In this document: piece after piece, positions 42,441 to 55,051 of the stretch
Layout: the number at the start of each line of letters is the position of its first letter
Numbering within the stretch: position 1 is the first letter of the stretch
DNA from: Odontesthes bonariensis
Lineage: Eukaryota; Chordata; Actinopteri; Atheriniformes; Atherinopsidae
DNA: 64,000 bases
Assembly (NCBI RefSeq): GCF_027942865.1
Contig: NC_134510.1
Coordinates: 37,131,663-37,195,662, forward strand
Reading direction: 5' to 3'
The notes under the pieces: generated by a model
The model's input: only the letters and a program-made list of their open reading frames with translations
Database searches by the model: none
Told to the model about the DNA's origin: nothing
Made by a program: the position numbers and the translations under genes

Positions 42441-44639
42441 AGCTTTTATTTTGTGAAGCCTGTGAAAAATTAATTAAATATTAGTTAATTAGTATATGGA
42501 TGCAAACGCCCTGGAAATAGCCTCAAATCAAAGAGCTCTTCACCTTCGTCATCACGAACACTTCAGCACAAAAACAAAACAATGGAAAATGTGGTGTCAC
42601 TGTGGAAATACTCAGACCCGAGGACGCACCTGATACCTTTCTGGCACGAAGCCCTCCTACAATCAGAAATCCCAGACAGGTGACTAACGTGTTTACCGGC
42701 TTTCGTGCATCAGGACTTTAATCCTACGTTTAAAAAAACAGAAAATCTGAAGCCGCCAGACAGTCGGGTGCGCCAGACTGCAGCTCAGACACACATCACA
42801 GACCAGTCCCAGAAAGCAGACCACTGAAAAGCCCCAACACAATGCGACAAATAAAACCGGAAACCAGGCAAAAGCACTGTTTACTTTTGTTATTTCTGTA
42901 TTTAAGTAAAACTCAGCTGTATTTTTGGTGGAAGTTTTCTTTATTTAAACAGATTTTAACACTACAATCAGGACAGCCCTGTTTTTCCTCAGCTTGCTGC
43001 CTGTGCAGGCTGTATATCTGCACTGTGAGCCAGTGGATTCATTAGTGGTTGTGTGGGCTTTGCCTAGGTAACAACTATTGATCCAAGAGGCTCTTCTCCC
43101 ACATGAAAGACTCTGGGCTGCGGTAGCCCGTCAATCCTGACTGTCATTATGGGAAGACTGAAGCCTCTGTGCACTGACAAATATCTACCGCAGCCAGATA
43201 TGCACAGCTTTGTGGTTTGGGAAGAAGAAAAGTAAGGTTTTCAAAATCAAAGATAGAAATCCAAGGAGAAAATGGTATTGAAGGAGGTCTGCAGACAGAG
43301 GGCGCTATCGACATGCAGAACTTAAGGAAATTGTGTTCTAAAACAAACCCCAGACTTAAATAGTCCGTCTGGTGCTCCATTTTAGACTATTTTATCATGA
43401 GGATGATTTAAAAACATCAAAACGTGCTATTAAATGGTAATTAGTAGATTTACATCTCAAAGACTTAGCTAATTTAGAAGCATTAAGTGAAAGTACATGT
43501 GGGAGCAGAGCATACAGGAAGCAGTTATAGTTATTTATCTGCTGGGATTGTTTGTGTAAAGGAGGGTTTAAATTCATAAGAAAACTTTAAATGATAAAAG
43601 AAAAAACAGTCAGAAAGCCACGATGGTGCAATTCTAGAAATAAACGGATAATACCCCCACAAGAAGAAAGTCAAATCACAAGAAAAACATCTTGCTGCAT
43701 CCCCCGAATGCTCTACTTTCCATCGAGCCGAATCTCCTCATCTCCAGGAGAAGATAGCAGCCAATATCAATATTTCATAAACAAATGAAAGACTGAATGG
43801 AGGCTCGCATCAGAGAGGCCCCGGAGGGGAGAGTCGATCAATGGTAGGAGCGCTTCTGTCCGCCAACGTCTGCCAATCCCGAACCCTGCAGCATAACACT
43901 ATTACCCATCAGTCGGAGTGGACGGATCGACCAGCCCGCTGCTCTGAGAGTGGACTAATTCAATAAAAAGCATTAAAACATTTGTTCAGTGACACACTGG
44001 CTGCAGGTCTCAACCCAGGACCAGTGTCTGACTGAGTTTTTTAAGTGTAAAGTGTTTATAATACACGCTTCATGTAACTACTGTATTCGACTGGTTATAA
44101 AACCAACTAAAAGGGAACTAAGAGCATTTCTTTTGCCAAGATCAATCACATATTTAACAATAAAAAAAAAATGACCCAAATCTTTGCAAAAATTTAATGG
44201 GTTGTTCCCTTGCCCAGACTTCATCTCCCCCCTGAGGTTCATGAAATTCATTTTGGGAGGTTTTTTTTTGTAATCTTGTAGAATAAAAAAGCAAACAAAC
44301 AGCCCTTGCCTTGGCAGAGGATCAAGATTTGTTGTACTTACTTGATAAGGGTGTTGGTTGACTAATGAAATGCTTAAATTAAGCAATTTAGCACATACCT
44401 TTACATAATAATCTGACAGAGATGATGGCATACAGACGATGCAATCAAAACCCATATTTTGTGTCCTCTTATAATAAAGCGTAGATTAAAGAAAACTAAA
44501 CCAAGTTGTAAAACCACATATCTGCAGTATCTTCAACTTTATGCTAAGATAATGTATTTTTGTGGTTGTTTTGTAGCTTTAAAAAAATCAACTACATGCA
44601 GTGTTAACTGATGTGTGTTGAGGTTAGTTTGTACTAAAG
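42441..44639. other. Intergenic, mostly unique
   Basis: A segment at 42495-42557 ('caaacgccctggaaatagcc') recurs at about 47764-47818. No gene recognised. Confidence 0.35.
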
Positions 44640-44972
44640 TAATCACTGTTCCATCAGTTAAGAACACACAACTATTAGCCACATCTATCATTTGTGCATT
44701 TTGGTCAGGGGTGATTAGCTTAGCTGTTAGCAGCTAGCTTACGAGCTGATTCCATCTCAAAGAAAATCTTTTACTTGTAGTCATTTTTATGTTGGAATTA
44801 CTGTGTTTACCTCAGTTACCATCAGTTAAGAACACACAACTATTAGCCAAATTTAGCATTTGTGCATTTTTGTCATGGATGATTAGCTTAGCTGTTAGCA
44901 GCTAGCTTACGAGCTGATACCATCTCAAAGAAAATCTTTTACTTGGACTCATTTTTATGATGGATTTACCGG
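44640..44972. repeat. Tandem duplication, two units of about 170 bp
   Basis: 44640-44800 and 44812-44972 share 'catcagttaagaacacacaa' through 'gaaaatcttttacttg' with few changes. Confidence 0.85.
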
Positions 44973-46216
44973 ATTAACCTTTTGAAATGCTATAGAAGTT
45001 TGTCATGTGGTTAAACATTGTAACATTAGTTTGTTGTCACCACTACAAATGTGCAAAACATCTTCTCCACACCAACTGACTTACCGCAAAAGACTACAAC
45101 TGGTTGTTCAAACACAACACCAGCATGGTTTACAGACTGCTTAAACTGATGCCTATTTATAGTCCTCCAAGATGGCTGACTCTCCCTTTACAGTCCATGA
45201 AATGCTGCTACAACCCGAAACAGAAGAAAAATCACTCTACAACTGTCCAACAAATTGTCACTACAGATTTCCAAATAGTAACAAAACAAAAGTGTTAGAA
45301 ATAAGGATTGATTGTGTGCACAAATGGTGATAGAAAATGTTTCGAAACTTTATGTCTGAAGGTCGACTGCTGTAGCTGCTGATTTACAACCCATCCCAAA
45401 TCTGTTGTTTTTCTTTACTTAATGCCTAAAAGGTGCCCTCAATTCATCAGGTAAAGGTAAATATATTAATAAGATATTGCCCTACTTATTAGAAATGTTA
45501 AAGTTACTTATGTATTCATGTATCTGAATGAGGAATCCATCTGTCTGTAAAGCACACATGTCTGGGCCATCTGTGGTGCCTGAACATTTCCCTCAGGTTT
45601 TCCAACACTTTCTTTTCTCCTCTGATGCCCTTTCAGTCTGGCCCCCTCTTCAAGGCCCCATGAAATCTCCTCCAAACCTCCCGCGCAGACACTCAGATTC
45701 CTCTCTCCTTCATTTCCTGCAGGTCATTTGCCTGATAATGAATGTGTTCTAGTTTTTTCCCCTGAATTTCAGCTACTACATCATCTCATACCTTCTCGGT
45801 AGGATGTAAAATCTCCCAAAAGATCTACAAACTGTCAGAACTCCCACATATTTAAGTGATTAGGAAATCATTTGTAAAAGTTCTCAGACTGTCAGCAAGT
45901 TGCACAGAATGTGTTTTGTGGTACAAAAGAAAATCAGAATTATTAGATAAGAAATCTTTGGTTAATCAGTGACAGTCCCCAGAGGAGTCTGACTGTGCAA
46001 CATTAACATAATGGGAGAGGTGGAGCTGTGCACAGTTATCCCAGAGGGAGAAGGAGGTAAATGAGTGAAAGCATGAGAAAGAGGAAGTGAGGGCGGGTAA
46101 AAAACCAGGAAATACCACGTCACAGAGCCATTCCCTTCAGTTGTGTAATCCCTCCCAGTCTAACACAAATCCTCAGGAGAACATCAACAAATATGAGTAA
46201 AGACTTAATTATTCAA
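44973..46216. other. Intergenic, no gene supported
   Basis: Only chance ORFs; nothing recognised. Confidence 0.3.
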
Positions 46217-46820
46217 CCTTTGTGCGGTCTTAACATTCTGTTTACTCCCTTTGTCCTAAGCCCCAAAATAAAGCAACTTAATTGAATTTTAAATCCAAAA
46301 TCTATTTTGTATGATGAAACCACCTGTTATTTATCTATTCAATACATTTTTTATCATGTATTTTTTGTTACACAATACAAAAAGACAATCACCAGTTTTC
46401 AGGTTTACACAGTTTTTTTTTTTTTTTTACCACAAACCAACTGTCAGTTGGACCAACAGTTTTCTTGTTTTCTCAGTTTTCTTTTACATAATAGAGGTTT
46501 ATTATTGCTATTATATAAATGTGAAGTAATTATTTCTGAATTAATTATATTAAAAGAGAAAAAAACAGTGAACTTTTTTCTGGTGTTTAAATCTTTTTAT
46601 AATTCACGGGTCAAAAATTACCCATAAGACAATCTTTGTACCCTAGTGGTGTACAGCCCACATGGAAACATAAACAAAAATAAAGTGTGACTTTTTCTAA
46701 TGATGGGGTCCCTTTAGGAAAAGTCATAACATTTCAAGTTGGAAAAAGATAGTTTAAGGTATTTTTTCTACAGCTAAACATGGTAGTGGCTCACTTTTGA
46801 CCCGCAGGACAACAGGAGGG
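46217..46820. mobile_element. piggyBac-like element, copy 2
   Basis: Near-identical direct copy of 40582-41191. The right TTAA is at 46821-46824; the left border reads TCAA, one base from TTAA. It carries a longer T run near 46410. Confidence 0.72.
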
Positions 46821-47353
46821 TTAAATCACGTTTTCACCTGCTAGTTTCACCCAAAATATTTCTGAAAAATGATTTCAAGCACAGGCTTTGAAGAGGAAGA
46901 AGCATTCTGAGGCTGATTGTCCTGTTCAAAGGTCGAGAAAAGTGCAGCTCAACAATCTGCAGTAATGTCCAACCTGTTTGTGAGGCTGAATATGGAAATG
47001 CTGCCCAGCTGATGTGCATTGCATCATTTTCTGACAGTGGGAGGCGGACTGGGTGGATAATGGCTGGACAAAGTTCAGGGTGAGCACTTTGGTTGAGGTT
47101 TAAGAGCATTCTTTAACCAAATGTTCGTACGTTATGTCTAACTGAACCACACGATCATCAAAACATTGGACTTAAACACATCGGACCAGGTTCTCCGTCC
47201 CATTTCCTACCAAACGATCAATGTTGATTAATTTTAGCAAATGCAGTTTATTATCACGGTCAGCTTTATCTTATCGTGCTGGAAACACTTCTTGCAATAA
47301 ATGTGTCCCAAAACCTGCAGTTTTATCTGCTGGGAGGATCAGACCATCGGACA

Positions 47354-47480
47354 GTGGGTTCACATGGCACTGAAAGGATCAGATAATTGGCTAAATGACA
47401 ATAAGAACGAGTTGAGTAAGGGTAATTATCCTTGGATATATGGCTTGTCATACCCATACCATGAAACAACTGACACAGAA
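47354..47480. mobile_element. Relic of the CAGTGGGG element family
   Basis: Starts 'cagtgggttcacatggcact' and matches the beginning and part of the middle of the family at 48030-48776. Heavily deleted. Confidence 0.6.
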
Positions 47481-48029
47481 ATCATGGAAAACGTCTGGTG
47501 CATGACCTCTAATTGAACTGGTAACAATTTTAAGGTATTAAATTCAACTCCAGAGAGCGTTAGCACTGTGATTGTAAAAGGTCAACCAGATTTTAGTTTC
47601 CAGGCTGATCACCGGTGTGAAGAATTAACTCTACAAAATGTTGGACAGTTCCTTTTATTTTATTTTATCTTATTTGACACAGCTAACCTGTAACTGCATT
47701 GTTTTAATGTAAAAACATAGAGAAACTGTGTTGAAATTATGCAAAATCTACACTTCTCGTTAAATATGGACGCAAACGCCCTGGAAATAGCCTCAAATCC
47801 AAAAGCTCTTCACCTTCTTTTTTTTTCCCCCTTGTCCTGTCCAGCATTATGGCAGCAGAATTGTAATCTGAATACCGTTTGTGCTAAACACATTTGCTGT
47901 GCCAAGGGAAGCTTTATGGATGTAAAGCTCCCCTTGATGCCCATCAACTCCTCATTTTTATTTATTTATTTTTGTTACAATGTTTAACATGATATGATAA
48001 TAGTAAAGCTCTTCACCTTCATCATCACT

Positions 48030-48776
48030 CAGTGGGGTCACATGGCACTGAAAGGATCAGATTATTGGCTAAATTGAGTTATTAAGTGCATGTAGACACC
48101 TTAATCTGACTAAGAATTGGATCGGATCGGATTAAGACCTCGAGATAACTCGGTTGAAAGTCAAACTAAACGTGCTTTTAGACGCTGAAGCACGTGGTGA
48201 ATCAGACTGAGTTGAGCAAGGGTAATTCTCCTTGGATATATGGCGGTGAATGAATGTGATCAGAGGCACAAAGCGTGTCATACCCCGGTATGATAGGTGG
48301 CGCTTTACCCATTCCAGCTGTTGCTAATAGAGCCACTTCCTGTTGACCTCTTCACCACCAACAACAACAACAAACTCAGGCATTGGAGAAAGATGGAGAA
48401 CGCAGAGCCAGATGAAGCTACGTCCCTCTACATTTGGTCTGTGATGAGCTGCTTGTTGCACAAACGCGATGCCCAACGGAGCATTCTCCATCGCGTTGTT
48501 TGTTTCTTTCTGACGGCGACAACAACAGGAATATCGTCTCCTTTGACTTCCGGGTCACGACCCCGGGAAAACATCTGGAGCATGCGCAGAACGCAAAGTC
48601 TGATTCACCACGTCTACAAGCAGGTTTAGAGTGACTTTCAACCCAGTTATCTCGAGGTCTTAATCCGATCCGATCCAATTCTTAGTCAGATTAAGGTGTC
48701 TACATGCACTTAATAACTCAGTCTGGTTGTAATTTAGCCAATAATCCGATCCTTTCAGTGCCATGTGACCCCACTG
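48030..48776. mobile_element. CAGTGGGG element, copy A
   Basis: Ends CAGTGGGGTCACATGG and its inverse, with long inverted subterminal repeats containing 'ggatcggatcggattaag'. The centre carries a short frame (MENAEPDEATSLYIWSVMSC) conserved in all three copies (also 53333 and 57816, reverse strand). A clear target duplication is not seen, so hAT or Harbinger/ISL2EU remain options. Confidence 0.7.
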
Positions 48777-49617
48777 ACAGCCCAGCAGTAAGGAGACGTT
48801 TTGTTGTGGATCGTTGTGCGAGCTGGACCTGCAGCTGTAGTAATTGTTAGCATAATATAGCTAATGACGCTCTAAAAGATTCAGTTTACTGGAACTGCTT
48901 TCAGTTCAGTTCAGTTTTATTCACAGAGCACATCTCAAGGCACTTCAAAGATACGATCCAATTCAAGCCAATTAGAATCGATTTCATAAGAATACAATCA
49001 CAGTTTCCTGAACTCACCTGTGTCCAACACAAGGGGCGATACATTTCACAGCTTTTCTGACTGCATGTTGTTAGATAAGTGTCGAATTTTGAGTAAATTA
49101 AGGTTAGCTAGAGCAATGACACGATGCTTTTCCAACATGGTGCAGTGGGATCTTGTATTTTCTATTTCCTATTTTCAGATCTGAATAATATTTAGAGGGA
49201 TACCCATGTTGTAAGTCTCAAAAATGAAGCAAATAAAGAAGAAAAAGCTTAAAAGATGAACATGTGTTTGCAGTGTGTGCGATCATCGTAAAAGACACTG
49301 AGTTACTATCAAGAATTAGGGAGGAAGAGACCCGAATGCAAGACTAAAGGAGACAAATGCAGCCGGTTAGATGATCTGGAAGGTCTTTAATAAATCCCAA
49401 AAACACAGAGAAACCACAGGAGGCTCAGGACATGGCCGACAGAAATAGGAACAACAGAAAACCAGGAGTCTGTATGCTGAGGGAGTGATGAGGGGGTGAA
49501 AACAGGTGAGTGTAACCAGGTCTAAAACAAGCAATAGGGAGTTCTTACAAAATAAAACAGGATATATCCAGGATCAGTTACAGCTGATGTTTCATTAGAA
49601 GGTTTTTATTTATTTAT
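48777..49617. repeat. Inverted duplication, arm 1
   Basis: Matches the reverse complement of 54061-54901 along its length. It includes a LINE-like tail (48900-48970) and the segment 'ggatcagttacagctgat'. Both arms touch a CAGTGGGG element at the same base, so copies A and C probably descend from one insertion. Confidence 0.85.
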
Positions 49618-49978
49618 GTGGGAGTCGAAGGATGATGATGATGTGTTCCTCCTGCAGCTGGACTGTAAATAAACTCCAGTAAATTACCATGGTAACAGCT
49701 GTATTGATCCACATTTTAAAACAATGGACAGAATAGTGACAGATATCTTTAAATGTATTTACATGTACGTTCATCATTGTGAATTCACATTCATTTGAAA
49801 TGACATTAAGGTTATAAATGTATAAAGTTCTGAACATTCAAAGCTAATAGCATGTGCACATGCACGTGCGCAGTGTGAGCAGGTGTGTGGGTGACGCCCT
49901 GTCCAGGGTGTGCCCGTCCTCTCACCCAGTGCCAGCAGCGACAGACTCCAGCCCTCCCACGACCTTTGAAACGATTAA

Positions 49979-50442
49979 AGGGATAGTTCGCCTCTTTTGA
50001 CATGAAGCTGTATGACATCCCATATCAGCAACATCATTTATGAACATCTTCTTACCCCCTGCTGCGTCCTGTGAGCCGAGTTCCAGCCTCGTTTTGGCGT
50101 TGACGAAAGTAGTCCGGCTAGTTGGCTGGGGCAAATACATTTGCATTTGCAGTGATACGAAGGGAGAGAAAATAGGGCCAAGCGATTGTGAGGTCTGACT
50201 TTTTCCTGGAGAACGATTTTGTGATGCAAATGTATTACTCTTTTGAACGCATATTGTTTTGAGAAGCAAAACGCTTTATTTTTTAAACCTCAGCCAACTA
50301 GCCGGGACTAGTTTCTTCAACACCAAAACGAGGCTGGAACTCTGCTCACAGGACGCAGCAGGGGGTAAGAAGATGTTCATAAATGATGTTGCTAATATGG
50401 GATGTCATACAGCTTCATGTCAAAAGAGGCGAACTATCCCCT
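49979..50442. mobile_element. FB1 foldback element, shortened left arm
   Basis: TTAA on both sides (49975-49978 and 50443-50446). The left arm stops after 'gttggctgggg' and is followed by a short filler and the right arm. No ORF. Confidence 0.88.
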
Positions 50443-50446
50443 TTAA

Positions 50447-51451
50447 GCAGGAATGTAAAATGAATGAATTCATGTATGTGAGTCTGAAAGTAGAGCCGTT
50501 TTGGGGGCTTTCAGTGAATGACAGCTACAAATGTATGATTAAACTAAATGTAGTAATTAGATTTCCAATTCAGCCTGATCTTGAAGGTGGTTTGGGTCGC
50601 CTGTGTAAGGTTAAAGGATTCGCCTGCGATCGATACACCAGCTCCTCCAGCCTCTGAAGCTTTATCCGTTTCCTCAGATCTAACTCGAGTTTGTATTGAT
50701 CTGCCTGAGTGACAGACGGGCTCGTATCGAGGTGGACTATCGGCCTTCTGCTGCCACTGATGAGCATACGGATCAGGCTGTCTGATATGCAACTCAAATG
50801 AGGCAACATTCAGCCGTGTGAGGCGGGAATCAGGAGGAAATTGTGCACGGCAACTCTATAAAACAGAAACATGGAGTCATTTAGATGAGGACTTCATACC
50901 CACAGCATGAGATAACAAGTGAGCAATCAGCAAAGCCAGTTTCCATGAAACTGCAACTCAAACGGAGCTGAGGAAGCACTCTCCCTCTGTCCCTGCTCTG
51001 CCATGACTTCTATGAAAGAAGTGATCCTGAAATCTGGCTTTAGACGCCCTGTTCTCTGTGACCTGGAAACATCTGGAGAGGGAGAGGGAGAGGGTGGGGG
51101 GGGCATACTCAAAGCATAAACACCACTTTTTAAAACCCAAACTACAATCATTCTGTCAGGGTTGGGTGTAGGGAAGGACACGGATGCGGACTTTTCATGA
51201 GAAAACTGGATTTATTATACAAAAAAAACAAAGTACCAACAGACAGCACGGCTGAGCCGGATATCAAAAACTTAACTGTGGATAAACAAACAAAAAGACT
51301 TGGCATGGGTTAGAATAAATAAATATTTAACTTGGCAGGTAACGTAGAACATGGGTAAGTACGACATGTAAGGCAAGAAACGAAAGCAAAGATCTGACAA
51401 ACAGACAGAGGAGACAGGAGACTAAATAAATTTTATTAAAAAATAAAAAAA
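50447..51451. other. Intergenic; holds a dispersed-repeat fragment
   Basis: 51150-51310 is an inverted match to part of the insert at 35340-35440 ('cacggatgcggacttttc'). Otherwise nothing is recognised. Confidence 0.45.
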
Positions 51452-51616
51452 AAATGGGGGGGGGCTTTTGTGCCTTTAATGGATAGGAAAGTTCAGAGAG
51501 ACAGGAAGCAGTGGGCAGAGAGAGGGGGAACAACATGCAGCACAGGGCCAGCTGCAGCGAGGACTATAGCCTCTGTACATGGGGCGCCTGCTCAACCCAC
51601 TACGCCACGGACCCCC
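51452..51616 (-). repeat. tRNA-derived SINE
   Basis: The reverse strand starts with a tRNA-like head holding an A-box-like GTGGCGTAGTGGGTTGAGC, then 'ctatagtcctcgctgcagc', and ends with the fish SINE 3' string 'attaaaggcacaaaagcccc'. The B box is degenerate. Confidence 0.65.
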
Positions 51617-51639
51617 CCTGTTTTATTATTTATTTTATT

Positions 51640-52177
51640 TTGTAAAAGTCTGTTGCTCACAGGCTTTTATTTTGTAAAAGTCTGTTGCTGTCTGCTGTGG
51701 AACAGGAAAAGAAAGTAATCGGCGGATCCACCAAACATGGAGAAGGGTACGGAACTTTTACTCGGCCATTTTCATCTTAAAGTTCTTCCAGACGGCGGAG
51801 TCGACAGAACCAAAGTCATCTGTAAACACTGCCAAGTTGAATTGTCTTCTCAGCGTAGTAGTTCCAGTCTAAAATATCACTTAAAGGCAAAACACACAAC
51901 TGATAGCAGCAAGTCATTCAAGGAAACAGACAGTGGAGCGAGGCTTCTACATAAAAACTACAGAAAGATGCTGATGTTAAAAGTGTGTTTGCACAACAAA
52001 TGTTATGGCACTTTCATTCATATGGCAGCACATTTAAAATAAAGCTAAATGCTAAAAGCTATACACTACTTTTGGATTCTTTTTTGGGATTTTGCGTACA
52101 ACTGCGATTAATCGTGATTAATCAGGGAAATCATGTGATTAATTAGATTAAAGATTTTAATCGTTGCCCAGCCCTAT
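51640..52177 (+). mobile_element. hAT derivative with BED ORF, copy 2
   Basis: Inverted partner of 41862-42440, with the same terminus (CGTTGCCCAGCCCTA at the right end), the same upstream leader with 'aaaagtctgttgctgtctgc', and the same ORF. Fewer copies of the 31-bp leader repeat. Confidence 0.72.
51737..52042 (+). CDS. Orphan BED zinc-finger protein, copy 2
   Basis: 101 aa, identical to the 41992-42297 product except Leu instead of Phe at residue 14. It has the same C29, C32, H48, H53 BED finger and the same stop. Two intact copies of a truncated frame show that the internal deletion predates their duplication or transposition. Whether selection keeps the frame cannot be judged from two recent copies. 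Confidence 0.55.
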   Translation: MEKGTELLLGHFHLKVLPDGGVDRTKVICKHCQVELSSQRSSSSLKYHLKAKHTTDSSKSFKETDSGARLLHKNYRKMLMLKVCLHNKCYGTFIHMAAHLK

Positions 52178-52892
52178 TGTATATATAAAAGATCCCCGGA
52201 GGTCATTTAGACACAAACAGGAGCATACATCTCTGAGAAATCCCTCTCATTATCATGGAGTACATCAGGTGTGTGTGTAGCCACACATTGATTGGAAACT
52301 TTTTACAGGCTGATATATCTCAGCAGCTGACCGGAAGGACGAAACCTGCTGACTCTGGTTTGGACTTTGAAGCTTCTTGCTCGCCGAGGACTTTTACTGT
52401 AGGCTAGTAAAGTGTTTATGACATTTTAAGTGTCTTATTTTTTTTCATATGAAGCCCCATTTACGTCTGGTATCAACATGAGATCTAAATCTGGGCAATA
52501 AAGTATGAAAGTTACCTGCCTGTTTTCTGTTCAGGTTACTCATTATTAGCCATAGCCATCTGATTTATCTTTACATACCAGAGCCATCGAGATTGGGGTG
52601 GTTGAGACTACATTTGAGGCACAATTGCCTCTGTCATGGCAGTGATTAAGCAGTGACTGAACTCAAGATTTTGACCAGTTTGGGCTGAGAGATTAGATAT
52701 TTAGACAAACTCAGTTCCCTGAGTTTTAATGTTCAAAAGAAGGAAAAAAGGTCATTAAAACAGCCAAATACTATGGCATCGACTTATAGGTCTGACTCAC
52801 TTTCAGAACCAAGTTTCTGGTCAGTGATTGGACCAGTTCTGAGACTTTTCATAGGTGATTGCATCAGTCCAAGTCAGGTAAACCAAGTCACT
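52178..52892. other. Intergenic, no gene supported
   Basis: Nothing recognised. Confidence 0.3.
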
Positions 52893-53478
52893 CTGTGGGG
52901 TTACATGGCACTGAAAGGATCGGATTATTGGCTGAATTACAATCAGACTGAGTTATTAAGTGTATGTCGACACCTTAATCTGACTATAAATCGGATCGGA
53001 TCGGATTAAGACCCCGAGGTAACTCGGTTGACTTTGCGTTCTGCGCATGCTCGAGACTTTTTCCCGGGGTCGTGACCTGGAAGTCAAAGGAGACGATATT
53101 CCTGTTGTTGTCGCCGTCAGAAAGAAAGAAACAACGCGATGGAGAATGCTCCGTTGGGCATCGAGTTTGTGCAACAAGCAGCTCATCACAGACCAAATGT
53201 AGAGGGACGTAGCTTCATCTGGCTCTGCGTTCTCCATCTTTCTCCAATGCCTGAGTTTGTTGTTGTTGTTGGTGGTGAAGAGGTCAACAGGAAGTGGCTC
53301 TATTAGCAATAGCTGGAATGGGTACAGCGCCACCTATCATACCGGGGTATGACACGCTTTGTGCCTCTGATCCCATTCATTTACCGCCATGTATTCAAGG
53401 AGAATTACCCTCGCTCAACTCATTCTTATTGTAATTTAGCCAATAATCCGATCCTTTCAGTGCTATGTGACCCCACTG
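52893..53478. mobile_element. CAGTGGGG element, copy B
   Basis: Same ends and inner region as copy A, but with the centre inverted relative to it and a shorter left subterminal repeat. The right flank 'agtgttaaag' is shared with copy C. Confidence 0.7.
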
Positions 53479-53719
53479 AGTGTTAAAGCATTCTGTAATC
53501 TAATCTCAAAAGGACGGTTTGATACAGCTGAACGACCACAGGTTACACTAACATGAGGAGTACCAGCAGTTCAACACCCAGCCTCTCTGACTCCTCCTCC
53601 TCTCTGCTACTCATCATGAAACATGGTCACATTACAGCATCCAAAATCAATGACACAGAAGCCATCGAAATGCTGGAACACTGAGCGTCCTCCTTATCTG
53701 TGCTCTCCTTATATAATAA

Positions 53720-54050
53720 TGATAATAAATTTATTTGTATAGCACCTTTCACAGAAAATAAAATTCACAAAGTGCTTCACAATACGATGCAAGTCAACAT
53801 TTCATATACACATCATATACACACATAAGAAAACACAGTAAATGTAGAAAAGCATGAGGCTACAGAGCAGATGGGCACTTTAAGAACAGATAAAAGCTAT
53901 TTTAAATAGGTGGGTCTTCAGATTCTTTTTGAAAATGTCTAAAGAAGTTGCAGACCGTAGACAGAGGGGAAGAGAGTTCCAAAGAGTTGGAGCCACTACC
54001 TCAAAGGCACGATCACCCTTTGTCTTTAGACAAGAGCGGGGGACAGTCAA
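53720..54050 (-). repeat. LINE-like 3' end
   Basis: Starts 'atttgtatagcacctttcac', includes 'caaagtgcttcacaatacg', and on the reverse strand resembles the end of a LINE ORF. 5'-truncated. Confidence 0.5.
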
Positions 54051-54060
54051 TAAGCTCTCC

Positions 54061-54901
54061 TTATAAATAAATAAAAACCTTCCAGGATCAGCTGTAACTG
54101 ATCCTGGATATATACTGTTTTATTTTGTAGGAACTCCCTCTTGCTTGTTTTAGACCTGGTGACACTCACCTGTTTTCACCTCCCTCAGCATACAGACTCC
54201 TGGTTTTCTGTTGTTCCTGTTTCTGTCGGCCATGTCCTGAGCCTCCTGTGGTTTCTAGTGTTCTCTGTGTTTTTGGAAGATATTAAAGACCTTCCAGATC
54301 ATCTAACCGGCTGCATTTGTCTCCTTCAGTCTTGCATTCGGGTCTCTTCCTCCCTAATTCTTGATAGTAACTCAAGATAGTGTATTTTAAGATGATTGCA
54401 CACACTGCAAACACATGTTCATCTTTTAAGCTTTTTCTTCTTTATTTACTTCATTTTTGAGACTTACAACATAGGTATCCCTCTAAATATTATTCAGATC
54501 TGAAAATAGGAAATAGAAAATACAAGATCCCACTGCACCATGTTGGAAAAGCATCGTGTCATTGCTCTAGCTAACCTTAATTTATTCAAAATTCGACACT
54601 TATCTAACAACATGCAGTCAGAAAAGCTGTGAACTGTATCGCCCCTTGTGTTGGACACAGGTGAGTTCAGGAAACTGTGATTGTTTTCTAATGAAATCGA
54701 TTCTAATTGGCTTGAATTGGATCGTATCTTTGAAGTGCCTTGAGATGTGCTCTGTGAATAAAACTGAATTGAACTGAAAGCAGTTCCAGTGAACTGAATC
54801 TTTTAGAGCGTCATTAGCTATATTATGCTAACAATTACTACAGCTGCAGGTCCAGCTCGCACCACGATCCACAACAGAACGTCTCCTTACTGCTGGTCTG
54901 T
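54061..54901. repeat. Inverted duplication, arm 2
   Basis: Reverse-complement partner of 48777-49617; the two arms lie about 4.4 kb apart. Confidence 0.85.
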
Positions 54902-55051
54902 CAATGGGGTCACATGGCACTGAAAGGATCGGATTATTGGCTAAATTACAATCAGACTGAGTTATTAACCCTTTAGGCGCCAAGATTGTTTTTTGAAAAT
55001 ACTGGATTTTGACATTAATATTTCCAAAGGTGGTGGCTGAAAGGGTGTTAA

